Of a stretch of 47,254 bases of DNA, positions 35,702 through 45,000 are shown one piece after another (the stretch's first letter is position 1; every line of letters begins with the position of its first letter). The translations under genes and the position numbers were made by a program. The notes under the pieces are model-generated. The model did not search any database, was not told where the DNA came from, and was given only the letters and a program-made list of their open reading frames with translations. The stretch comes from Verrucomicrobiota bacterium (GTDB taxonomy: Bacteria > Verrucomicrobiota > Verrucomicrobiia > Verrucomicrobiales > Akkermansiaceae), in assembly GCA_026397725.1 (NCBI GenBank), contig JAPLUI010000326.1, positions 1 to 47,254 of the forward strand. The letters are read 5' to 3'.

Positions 35702-37294
35702 ATGGGCGAGGCTTTCAAGTCGTATCTCGGGAAATGTGGCGGGCCGTCAAAGCGACCCTGGAATCGATTCCCGTGGCTGCGGGCCGGCTTGCTGGTGCTC
35801 GGTTGCGGGATGCTCGGATTGTTGTTCACCCCGATTCCGGCCAAAATCAAACGCAGTCTGCGGGAAATCTTCGCACCCAAACCGGTGGTGATTGCCACGG
35901 ATGAAGCCGACCTCCGGCGGCAGATCGAGTCACGCCTGCGGGCCGAGATGGAGGAAAAATTGGCGGCCGGGCTGGCCGCCATGCGCCAAGCCGCGGAAGC
36001 GACGGCCAAGCAGGAACATGACCTGACGGACCAGGCGGACCTTGCTGACCAGGCGGACCAGGCGGACCAGGCTGCCGCGCCGCCGCCGCCGCTCATCAGC
36101 GTGCCGGGCTCGGTGACCGATGTGCGGCAACTGCGCTCCGGCATTCCCTTCAAGACGGAAATCAAGTTTGATAAGGGCGGCATCGCCTCGCAGGAACGGG
36201 TGGCTGCGGCGAGTTACTCCGCGTTCTATCAACTCAGCCTGCGCGTGCCGGCCCCCGCGAAGACCCTGCCGGAGTTGGAAGCCTCCAATCCCAAACTCGC
36301 CAAGCTGCTGCCGGGCTTGCCCGCGCTGCTCGCCAAGGCGGAGGTTTCGGGTTGGTATAACAAGATATATGATAACAAGGCGGCTCGCATCCGCCGGGAC
36401 GCCACCGCACTCAACGAGCTGCTGACCAAGCATAACTACTACGACTGCGAGACCCTGCTCAATCTGCGCAGCGAAGGCGGGCGGCGGGTGTTCTTCATGC
36501 AGGCGGATATGGATGTGGTCTCAGATGGCTCCGATGGCGACCGCCTGCCGACGCTGCCGGCGGCGATTGTCGATTCGGCCAACTATCAGCCATTCACGAG
36601 TTATGGCTGGCCAAAGCAGGGCAGCGTGCCCAATCCGATGGTGGCCGGCTGGGAACGCCGAATCAAAAACGCCGAAAAAGAGCTGGCGGATCGCGCCACC
36701 GGGGCCGCCCGCAAAAAGTGGCTGCGCGACCGGATCGCCTTGCTCAAGCGTGGCGTGGCGGATTTGAAAAGTCGCAGTTTCCTCATCGCGGAGCATGATC
36801 CGTTCATCGTGCTTCCGGTGACCCTGCTCGCCGCGCAAAGTGATCCGTTTGCCCCCAAAACGGGAGACTTCGCGGTGGTGATTCACGGCGAGCAGCTCTA
36901 TCCGGCCATGGTCGGCGACGGCGGCCCAATCTTCAAAGTGGGCGAGGCCTCATTGCGGATGGCCAAACAAATCAATCCCCGCGCCCTGTCTAACAGCCGA
37001 CCGGTGTCGGACCTGAGAGTGAGTTATGTGATCTTTCCCGGCAGCCGGGACGCGGTGCGCGGACCGCCGGATTACGCCAAGTGGCGCCAACGCTGCCACG
37101 AACTCATCACCGAAATCGGCGGCCTGGGACCAGGCTACTCGCTGTATGAATGGCAGGATACCCTGCCCAAACCCGTGCCGCCACCCGGAGTGACTCCTCC
37201 CGCAGACACTGCGCCAACCCCCGCCGTCCCAACCCCTGCCGTCCCCGCCCCAGCCGTCCCCTCCCCCGCCGTGCCTGCCGCGCGTGTGAACTGA
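35702..37294 (+). CDS. Membrane-anchored GH75 chitosanase-like protein
   Basis: The protein has 530 residues. ATG 35702 is chosen because it begins just before a basic segment and the single membrane helix WLRAGLLVLGCGMLGLLF (about residues 25-42). A coiled-coil-like stretch (LRRQIESRLRAEMEEKLAAG) and a DQA repeat (DLTDQADLADQADQADQ), encoded by 9-nt GACCAGGCG units, follow. The C-terminal half carries GDFAVVIHGEQLYPAMVGDG then GPIFKVGEASLRMAKQ, close to the VGEASLALA block of fungal-type GH75 chitosanases. It ends in PAVP repeats. If active, it would cleave chitosan-like chains outside the cytoplasm. The GH75 call rests mainly on this conserved block; catalytic residues were not pinned down. 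Confidence 0.65.
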   Translation: MGEAFKSYLGKCGGPSKRPWNRFPWLRAGLLVLGCGMLGLLFTPIPAKIKRSLREIFAPKPVVIATDEADLRRQIESRLRAEMEEKLAAGLAAMRQAAEATAKQEHDLTDQADLADQADQADQAAAPPPPLISVPGSVTDVRQLRSGIPFKTEIKFDKGGIASQERVAAASYSAFYQLSLRVPAPAKTLPELEASNPKLAKLLPGLPALLAKAEVSGWYNKIYDNKAARIRRDATALNELLTKHNYYDCETLLNLRSEGGRRVFFMQADMDVVSDGSDGDRLPTLPAAIVDSANYQPFTSYGWPKQGSVPNPMVAGWERRIKNAEKELADRATGAARKKWLRDRIALLKRGVADLKSRSFLIAEHDPFIVLPVTLLAAQSDPFAPKTGDFAVVIHGEQLYPAMVGDGGPIFKVGEASLRMAKQINPRALSNSRPVSDLRVSYVIFPGSRDAVRGPPDYAKWRQRCHELITEIGGLGPGYSLYEWQDTLPKPVPPPGVTPPADTAPTPAVPTPAVPAPAVPSPAVPAARVN

Positions 37295-37298
37295 GCGG

Positions 37299-37405
37299 GG
37301 TCGGACGGGTCGGACGGGTCGGACGGGTCGGACGGGTCGGACGGGTCGGACGGGTCGGACGGGTCGGACGGGTCGGACGGGTCGGACGGGTCGGACGGGT
37401 CGGGC
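37299..37405. repeat. 10-bp tandem repeat directly after the GH75-like gene
   Basis: About ten nearly perfect copies of GGTCGGACGG start a few bases after the TGA stop. The last copy degenerates to GGTCGGGCGG. On the RNA it would give repeated GGxCGG runs; it could affect transcript end formation or be a simple slippage product. Confidence 0.95.
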
Positions 37406-37514
37406 GGGCGTCCCAGCTCCCGCTCTAATCATGGCGGGGTCATGCACATGGTCAATCATCTCGCAACGCGCTTCCAGCGGAGATCTGCATGCTGGGAAAT
37501 TCCTTACCAAACGT

Positions 37515-38660
37515 TTACACCAACCAACACCATGAACGTAAATACGCCGATGCCGCCTGCGTGAACGCACCCTCCAGGCGGATGTCCTTGATAGAGATGG
37601 GTTTCCTGGCCAGCAGATTGCAGCGCATCCGGACCAAGCCATCAAACTCCAGCAGGCCGGCAACCTCCAGATCGAGGTCGGCCGCGTGCTGGTGGCCGAC
37701 CATTCGATAAGACAGGTTTCTTCGCGAACGAACCTCACCTTGCCGGCCTCCAATTTCAATGCGCCCGCGTCGGTTTCCACCACCAACCGCAACGGTTGCG
37801 CCAACACCTCGGTGGGCTTGGCGTCGGTGCGCGTGATGCTGCCGTTGAAGGACGACGTCACACCACAAGGCAAGCCGCCATCGGCCAGTGTCAGCCGCCG
37901 GCCTAACACAAACAGCGCGTTGCCCGTGCGCCTGACCGGAACAAACGGCTTGACCACCACCTCGTCACTCCGCCCGATGGTTGGAGTCCAACCACCGCAA
38001 TCGCGACAGTCGCCACCCCTGGCTGTCACCATCCATCATCCAACATTTCACCTGCCACGGTGATACTCACTTTGACGTCCACAGGCCTGATGCCGGGTGC
38101 GGTGAGCTGGATCTGCCCGAGAAACCGGCCGCTGGCCATACGCGGGATTTGCACCCCGATCCACAGTGGTTGCACGCGGCCCTTGGCGACACGCACTTCC
38201 TTGACTAACGGATTGCCACGAAAATCGGTTCCGCCCAGGTTGAAACAGCGGAATGCCGCGGCAGGAATGCTTTGGCTCGGCGCTCCGGCTGAGGTGCAAT
38301 CGCCAACCCGCAAGGTGATCAGCTCCAAGTCGCGTTCGGCGGCGTAAACACCTAACTGGAAAACATAAAACTCGCCCGGTTGCACGGTGCCGTGAATTTC
38401 TCCAGCAAAACATCCGAGCCTTCCAGCCAGGGTGCCGGCAGCGCGTCATGGCGGCGGATGGAATTCACGCGGTCCTCGCCAAACACATAACAATCGCGCG
38501 GCCCCCGCCGGGTGAAGGCCTCGACCTGCGCCGGGATGGCGAGTTGTTCCATGTCCTGCACCGGTGCTCCGCCCGGCGCGCCCGCAACCGGCGGTTCCGT
38601 CGCCAAGGGCGACACGCTCAGCAGCACCGCCAACGTCGATGATTTCCATGGATTTGTCAT
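37515..38660 (-). pseudogene. Frameshifted, 3'-truncated DUF6067 glycosidase-like gene
   Basis: The minus strand carries a good start at 38660 (GGAG six bases upstream, signal peptide MTNPWKSSTLAVLLSVSPLA). Coding similarity to DUF6067 secreted glycosidase-like proteins continues but jumps between frames. Frame one has VEAFTRRGPRDCYVFGEDRV to about 38390; frame two (38385-38026) has PGEFYVFQLGVYAAERDLEL and FNLGGTDFRGNPLVKEVRVA; frame three (38032 to about 37700) has KPFVPVRRTGNALFVLGRRL; frame four has LEFDGLVRMRCNLLARKPIS then DIRLEGAF. It ends near 37515, where a protein of this kind should still have several hundred residues. At least three frameshifts plus truncation mean it is dead. An assembly error cannot explain the truncation. 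Confidence 0.7.
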
Positions 38661-38737
38661 ACATTTCTCCTCGGAAGGATGAGGAATATGCCATATTGCA
38701 CTTTCAGACCGGCGTTTACAGAAGAAGCGTAGTGAAC

Positions 38738-39010
38738 CTAAGGTTTCGTTTCGGTAACGCCGCCCCAGACAGGCTCGGTTGCGGAATCGGAAAACCGCCT
38801 TGTGTAAAGTCCGCTGATGTAACCGGTTGCACCAGCGTCCTGCCCGATATAGAAATACGCAGGCGCGGCATTCGCCGAGTAATACGGGATATCATTCGCA
38901 ATGGTCAAGCCGTCTATTTTCAGATCGTATCCGCCGCATAGCTTGTGACCCAGTTTCCGGCAGGCCCTAGCCATTCATAGAGCATGTGCCATAGCGCACC
39001 CTCTTTCCAG
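38738..39010 (-). pseudogene. Remnant of a LamG-like domain
   Basis: A minus-strand fragment reads YDLKIDGLTIANDIPYYSAN and AYFYIGQDAGATGYISGLYT, which resembles the sugar-binding beta sandwich of LamG-type proteins. A further piece (MLYEWLGPAGNWVTSYAA) lies just upstream in another frame. Both ends are lost. It sits between two other broken genes of the same strand. Confidence 0.45.
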
Positions 39011-39149
39011 AAACACATATTGCCCAGTTTTGGTCATGATAGTACTGAACTGCTAGGAATTTGCCTTATTGTTTGATTTTGGGGATAAAATACCCGCCTC
39101 CGGGGGCCTAGAGGCTGGCACTGAGTTTAAGGCACCTGTTGCGGGGCGA

Positions 39150-40287
39150 TCAGTTCTCCGTACCCTCCACGCGGAAGAACTTATGTGCGACGCCGATGGG
39201 GATGGTCGCCTTGTAGCGGACATAGCCGGTGGGCACGCCGCTTTGATCGTCGAGTACCGGCATGATCGTGCTGGTGCTCCAGTCGCCTGCGCCCATGGTG
39301 ACGCTTTCCTGGAGCAGATAACCGCATCCGCTAGCACGTTGCAGCCAGTGCAGGACGAGTCCTCCGCCGAGTGTTTCGCTCGTCACCAAGGTGCCGTTGC
39401 CGGCGATCGGCGAGGTGCCGAAGAGGAACTCCTGAAGGTTGGTGAAGCCATCGCCATCCGGGTCGGCCCCACAGTCGGCAGCCCCGCCGATGAGGCCGTA
39501 TCCGCCTGGGCCGGCCCAGGCATCGTAGCTGTCGGCGGGCGGGCCGGTGGTGACGGTGAATTGACTGGGAGTCAAGACCCCCAGGGAAATACGGGGCTCG
39601 TAAACGAGGCCGGAGTAATTATTATAGCCAGCGGCAGTCGTGCCGTTGCCCACCAAGGTCGCGCGATACAGAAACTGGGGCAGGATGGCGGAAACTGAAC
39701 CGATCAGCGTCCCGTTGAGATAGGAACTGATGTTATACGACAGGCAATCAGCGGCAGTAGGCACCAGCACCGCCGCCAGATGGTTCCACTCACCGGCTAC
39801 ATATTGGTCTGTGTCAATAGGACCGAAGCCCCACGCGGTCGAGAAGCCGATCCGGCCATGATAAATACCGAGATTATACATATCGCCAAAGCTGAGTGCG
39901 AAACCGGGGTACACACCGGCCTGGACGGGATTTTTCACCCAAACCTCCATCGTCAGACCCCCTGCGGCCCAGATCTCGGCCTCCGTCGCGGGGGGGGGTG
40001 TATTGTGGCGTTGCGATTGCGGTGGTGCTGCCGGTGGCGAAATTCACCGAACCGATGCCTGTCACATTCTGGGTCTCCAATGCGCTGGGGATGTCAGCCG
40101 AATAGGTGGCGGCTCCATTCCCCAGCAGGGCGGTTCCGGGGTGGCCGGCGCCGCTGTCGTCGGTGATGGGGACGCTCACCGCTCCGCTGGTGAACTCAAA
40201 GCCCCACTGCAGGATGGTGCCGGCGGACAAGGGTCCGGCGAGTCCGACGGCCAATGCAAACGATGTGATTGAGGAGTATATTTTCAT
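39150..40287 (-). pseudogene. LamG-type exported surface protein with frameshift at a G9/C9 run
   Basis: The gene starts at ATG 40287 (MKIYSSITSFALAVGLAGPLSAG, a signal peptide) and reads WGFEFTSGAVSVPITDDSGA and GSVNFATGSTTAIATPQYTP before reaching nine Cs on the coding strand (39990-39998). With nine Cs the frame becomes unrelated; with eight it would continue smoothly as ATEAEIWAAGGLTMEVWVKN, then a LamG domain and a C-terminal region DPDGDGFTNLQEFLFGTSP with a final FFRVEGTEN. So one extra C separates two halves of a protein of about 378 residues. It may be a phase-variable gene, a true pseudogene, or a sequencing error in a homopolymer. The role is likely surface or extracellular glycan binding. 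Confidence 0.75.
39990..39998. repeat. G9 homopolymer inside the LamG gene
   Basis: Nine consecutive Gs on the plus strand, the longest G run noticed in the window, lie exactly at the frameshift of the LamG-type gene. Loss of one base would restore the frame. Confidence 0.9.
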
Positions 40288-40465
40288 GATTGGTATCAAT
40301 TTTACCGCTAGGGTTGCATGCGGCGGCGTTCAGACAAGCACAAATTTTGCCGTCCGTCTATGGGGGGTTTTGGCAGAAAATCATCGGATTTTTGGCAGAA
40401 TGGCACTCGACAAACGGTGATGGTGATGGATCATCTGATCGCGCCGAGGCGGCGCTTGAGAAAGG
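40288..40465. promoter_or_regulatory. Divergent intergenic region between LamG-type gene and XylR-like regulator
   Basis: These 178 bases must hold the 5' signals of both genes. The sequence is AT-richer than its surroundings and contains a GCGCCGAGGCGGCGC imperfect dyad just before the regulator start. No clear -35/-10 pair could be fixed by eye. Confidence 0.35.
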
Positions 40466-41674
40466 ATGACGAAGCGAGCGCTCAAACGGATGGTGGGATT
40501 CTGCGCGGCGGCGTGGCAGGCAAGTGCCAGCCGCTGGGTGGACGGAGCGTTGCGCTATGTGACGGCGACGCCGGGGCTGGCGTTCCGCGACTTCAGCTTT
40601 CTGGAGGAAATGGCCATGGACGAGTTGGCGCCCGCACCGTCATGGACGGGCAAGGCCGACGGGATGATCCTCGCCTTCGGGTTGCGCGAGGACGAACCCG
40701 CAGACGCCACGATGCGCTGGATCGAGCGCGGGGGCGTGCCGGCGGTCAGCCTGGTGTGGGATTGGCGGCATCCGCGGCTGCCGGTGGTGGCCACCGACTT
40801 TGCCGCGGTGATGACGTGTGCGGCGGAGTATTTCATCCGGCAAGGTTTCGATCATTTCGCCTTCGTCGGCACGGTGGCCGTCGATCCGGTAGTCATGGCC
40901 GGGCACCACCGGGCGTTTGACCGGGTGCTGGCGGCGCATCACCGCCGCGCGGCGTTGGCCTATGACCTGAGCTTCCGCCCGAATGGCGTGCTGGAAGACC
41001 TCGAGCGGATCCGCGCCGAGGAAGGCTTGGCCCGCCTGCTGCGCGAGGCCCCCAAGCCGCTCGCGGTGTTTACCCTCAACGACTGTCAAGCCTGGGTGGT
41101 CTGCTGCATGTGCGAGGAACTGGGCCTCGAGGTGCCGGACGAGGTGGCGGTGCTCGGCTCCGGTGATTGGCCGATCTCCCGCTGCCAAAGCCCGACGCTT
41201 TCGAGCGTGCGCACGGCCGCCGAGACGGTTGGCTTTGAGGCGATGAAGCTGTTGCACCGGTTGATGGACGGCGCGGCACGGCCCGACCAGCCGCTGCTGA
41301 TCGCGCCGGAAGGGGTGGTCGAACGGGAATCGACGTGCGCCGAATACCGCGAGGGCGGCGACGTCCGTCGCGCGGTGGAATTCATCCGCCGGCATGCCTG
41401 CGAGGGCATCAAGGTGGCCGACGTGGTGCGCCATCTGCGAATCGCGCGCCGGACCCTGGACCAGCATTTCGCCGACCGGCTCGGCCATTCCCCCGCCGAG
41501 GAGATCCGGCGGGTCCGCTTGGATAGGGCCAGGAAACTGCTGGCTGAAACCGGCCTGTCGGTCGGCAGGGTGGCGGAGTTGGCGGGCTTCAGGGACCTGG
41601 CGATGTTCAACGCCACGTTCCGCCAGCGCACCGGACTGCCGCCCGCCGAGTTCCGCCAGCGGGAGCAGAAGTAG
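40466..41674 (+). CDS. XylR-like transcription regulator (LacI-type sugar-binding domain plus AraC HTH)
   Basis: This 402-residue protein starts at ATG 40466, since an in-frame TGA lies just upstream. Residues of about 60-290 resemble a periplasmic-binding-protein-like ligand domain: VATDFAAVMTCAAEYFIRQG, GFDHFAFVG, VFTLNDCQAWVVCCMCEELG, VPDEVAVLGSGDWPISRC. The C-terminal 100 residues hold two AraC-type helix-turn-helix motifs, including IKVADVVRHLRIARRTLDQH and LSVGRVAELAGFRDLAMFNA, followed by FRQRTGLPPAEFRQ. This is the layout of XylR-type regulators of sugar catabolism, which bind a sugar and activate nearby operons. Here it sits beside LamG, oxidoreductase and rhamnosidase genes, so it may respond to a sugar such as rhamnose or fucose; the ligand is not visible. 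Confidence 0.9.
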   Translation: MTKRALKRMVGFCAAAWQASASRWVDGALRYVTATPGLAFRDFSFLEEMAMDELAPAPSWTGKADGMILAFGLREDEPADATMRWIERGGVPAVSLVWDWRHPRLPVVATDFAAVMTCAAEYFIRQGFDHFAFVGTVAVDPVVMAGHHRAFDRVLAAHHRRAALAYDLSFRPNGVLEDLERIRAEEGLARLLREAPKPLAVFTLNDCQAWVVCCMCEELGLEVPDEVAVLGSGDWPISRCQSPTLSSVRTAAETVGFEAMKLLHRLMDGAARPDQPLLIAPEGVVERESTCAEYREGGDVRRAVEFIRRHACEGIKVADVVRHLRIARRTLDQHFADRLGHSPAEEIRRVRLDRARKLLAETGLSVGRVAELAGFRDLAMFNATFRQRTGLPPAEFRQREQK

Positions 41675-41734
41675 CGGGGTGTACTGCCAGCGAGGCTTCG
41701 CCTCAAACCCTGGATGATGTCGTTGGGAATTTCG

Positions 41735-42060
41735 ACTATTTGTCTGACCACAAGTCATGGGATTCCCGGCATGAAATTCCTGCACGATCTTGAGCGCGTG
41801 CTCGCGGCGGGTGGTGTCCACATCACAAACCGCCACGACCTTGACGTTCTGCTAGAGGAAATTGCCGAGGAGCGAGCGATTCTGCAGCCCCATTCCGATG
41901 AAGGCCATGTTCACAAGACTGTTAGGACCGGTCTCCGCCGCCCGGATGCGCGAGGGCAGGATGAACGGTGACAAGGTGGCGACAGCCGCCGCCTGCTTGA
42001 GAAACGAACGACGGGTTGAGGTTGATGGTTCAGTTTGAGGTGTGGTCGGCTTCAGGGTGA
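41735..42060 (-). pseudogene. N-terminal fragment of a Gfo/Idh/MocA oxidoreductase with in-frame stop
   Basis: On the minus strand, a twin-arginine-like leader (STRRSFLKQAAAVATLSPFI) is followed by MAFIGMGLQNRSLLGNFL, a Rossmann dinucleotide-binding start, then a TAG, and then in the same frame QNVKVVAVCDVDTTRREHAL and KIVQEFH. This is the usual opening of exported Gfo/Idh/MocA oxidoreductases of Verrucomicrobiota and Planctomycetota. The rest of the protein (about 350 residues) is missing, so besides the stop the gene is truncated. No clear start codon was found upstream. It is probably a deletion remnant at the edge of the GH106 locus. Confidence 0.75.
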
Positions 42061-42098
42061 CTTCTTTTGTTAGTGTCTATTTGTTATGGATGGGTATT

Positions 42099-45000
42099 TC
42101 ATTTTATTCCGGTCAATGGGTGTGAACGCAATTGCACGGGGCCGAGGAGCCCGGATCCGTGGGGGCCGTCGATGGGTACGATTTGGGTAATACGCGTCAC
42201 TCGCTTTTCCCTGGGAAGTTTCGCGTCGCCGACCAGGCGGTTGGCCCAGAGGTTGGTGATTTCGATCTTCAATGCGTTTTTGCCGCTGCGGATCATGCCG
42301 GTGACGTCGCAGGAGTAGGGCGGTTTCCAGAGAATTCCAAGCGGTTTGTCATTCAATGTCACGTCGGCGACGTTGCGAAGTTGTCCCAGGTCCAGTTCCA
42401 GCCGGCGATTCCCCGCGAGCAGCGCGGCCGGAACCTCGAATTCCTTGAGGTAAGTGGCGGTGCCGGAGAAATACCGGATGCCGTCGTCAGGAATGGTGGT
42501 CCAGTCAACGAGTTGGTCGAAGACGCGCGATGGGGGTGCGCCCAGGTTCGGGGGGAACCGGACTTCCCATGGGCCGGTGATCTCGAGCGGCGCGGGCGGT
42601 GGGTCGTCCTGCATCACCACCGGTGGCGGGGCGGACTCGGGCGCGGTGCCCGCAAAGACGACGAACACCGAGCCGGCGGGCGGCAAGCGCAGCTTCAGCT
42701 TCATCCCGCCGGGAACACGCGCGTAACCGGTGCACGGCTTGATTTCACCGGTGTCGGGATACCACAATTTCGGTAGACGTGGCGCGACGCGGAAGGTGCA
42801 ATCGGCCTCGGCATCCTCCATTTGGGTGTTGCTAACAAAGTAGATGTCGGCGTCCGGAGTGCGGCGGTGGATGTAGTCAAGGTCGACCGGTTTCGCCGGG
42901 CTGCGGTAGGCGAAATCGGGATCAAGGCGGCGCTGCTGGAGGATCTCGCGGACACGCTTGCGGTCGGCGATCACCCGGCCTTTGCCGTAAGAACGTTCGG
43001 ACGCTTCACCGGCCTTGCCTGGTCCCCAGATCCGCTCGGCGATGGCCTTGACCTGTTCGTCGCAGCGCGGGTAATCCGCCAATGAGGTATCACGCTCGGG
43101 CCTGGGGCCTAGCAGGGTCGCCCCATCGCGAACAAGCGCTTCCAATTTTGTTAGCACGGACAGCGGGATGTCGGTGCGTTCTGGCAAGACAATGACTTCG
43201 TAACTCACCCCATGAGGCAGCGTCAGGCGGCCGTCCCTGACCTCCATGCGGTTTTCGATCACATCGGAGTTAATGACGTCGTAGTCATAGCCGGTTCCGA
43301 GCGCGTCAGCGGGCACCGGGTTGGGCCTCCCGCAATGGGCGCAGGTGGCGCCGTCCAGCCGCTTGGCATCCGGGCCAATGCGGCGGGTGGCGACCAGGTT
43401 GGGCGCGTCGTCGCCGTAGTAGAAGCAGACATCCGCCACGGGCAGGCCCTGTTGGAGGAGATAACAGCAGCGCGAGAAATAGGACAACATGGGCGCGGCT
43501 TTGGGCCACCAGGTGGAGTTGACATTGAAGTGTTCGCCGGCGTGATACATGTTTCCGGGCACACCGCCTTGGGGCGGAGTATGCGCGAAGGTATGAAATG
43601 TCATCCGATTCAGCCCATCGCAAAACGCGGTATCGGCCAAGCGTTTGTATTCCAGCGGCCCGTCCTGCCAGTGCCGCCAACCGGTGAAGGACTCCGCATC
43701 GACAAGTTGCCGCCCATAGATGTGGGCGGCCGACGCCACTTCTTTCACCACCCAGAACTGCGAGCCGTTCCAGAATTCGCCACGCGGAATATCCACCACG
43801 CCGCAGGCGCGCAGCGGTTCGGTGCGCGGTTCGCCGCCGTGGCCTGCCTCCGCCACAAGCTGCATTCCGTAGGTGTTCAGGAATTCCCTGGACTTGCGAT
43901 AATGGCCGTCAATCCACAAGTCGCTGACGGTCTTGTGATAGTCGTGCTGAAAGCGGGAGGTGATTTGCGGGTCGGCGAAGCTTTGGCCCTTGAGCGCGGG
44001 CAGATAGGGAATCGGATCATAGCCACGCCGCTGGCGGAATTCCGCCACCAACGAGTCGGTCCAGTCCATCTGATTGTCGACCTCGACGCTATCCACTTCC
44101 ATGTAGCGCAGCGCGTCCAGGCTTGGCCGCGTTTTGAGCAACTGGTCGATGATGTAGCGAAAATGGATCTCTGCGGCGTTGCCATCGAGGTGATCGATGA
44201 GCAAGCCGTTAGAGTTGGGGCTTGGCACCATCAGGTTCTGGCCGGTGTTGCTGGTGATGAACCGCGCAATCACCCACGACCCGGGCGGGACGTCCCAAGT
44301 GAGAAGCCCGTCGCGGTTCATTTTTTCGCTGAGGTCGATGACAGCGGCGGTATCGCGGATGACGTGGTCAGGCGATTGCGGGAAAGCCAGCACGGCGATC
44401 TCCTTGAAGTAGAGTGGCAAACCGTCTGCACCTTTGGGCGCGTTGCAGGCCGGAAAGGGTAACACTTGCGACAGCTTCGACGGGCCGGTGACGGTGATTT
44501 CGCTGTGATAGAAGCCTTTCATGGCATCGCGCGGCTCAATCCAACTGCCGCCGGCGTTCCAACTGCTCGAGGCGACCATTCCCAAGTGCAAGCCCAGGCG
44601 GTCGGCCTGCTCGATGGCATGGTTGACGGCTTTGAGCGATTCGGGTCCGAGGAAGGCCGGGCCTGCCGGAATCGGTTCCTCGGGAATGGGACGGATGACA
44701 CCGATGTCCCAGATCTCCACGCCGGACATTCCCTTGGCCTTCATTTCCTCGAGTTCGTAAGTCATTCGGTCAAGATCGACGTTGCCATTCATCCAGTCCC
44801 AGAAGGCTCCGGGGCGGGCTTCCATGGGCGGGTCTTGAAACAAGGCCGCCGTAGGTTCGCGCTCCGCCGCCGGGCTGGCGTGGGTAATGACGAACTCGAC
44901 GAGTTCCTGGCATTGGAAGAATCCGTCCCAGACGTTATGGCCCTGGCCGGGCGGAATCCGCAGCCGCATCGAACCGCCCAGCTCACGGTAGCGTTTGGCG

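Noticed and set aside
36950..38032. A 360-codon minus-strand frame with a long repeated RPV tract
   Set aside because: Its first part is one frame of the DUF6067 pseudogene, but the rest only reads through the 10-bp repeat and the antisense of the GH75-like gene.
43212..44462. A 416-codon plus-strand open frame within the GH106 fusion
   Set aside because: It is the complement frame of a high-GC gene; the opposite strand carries clear GH106 motifs.
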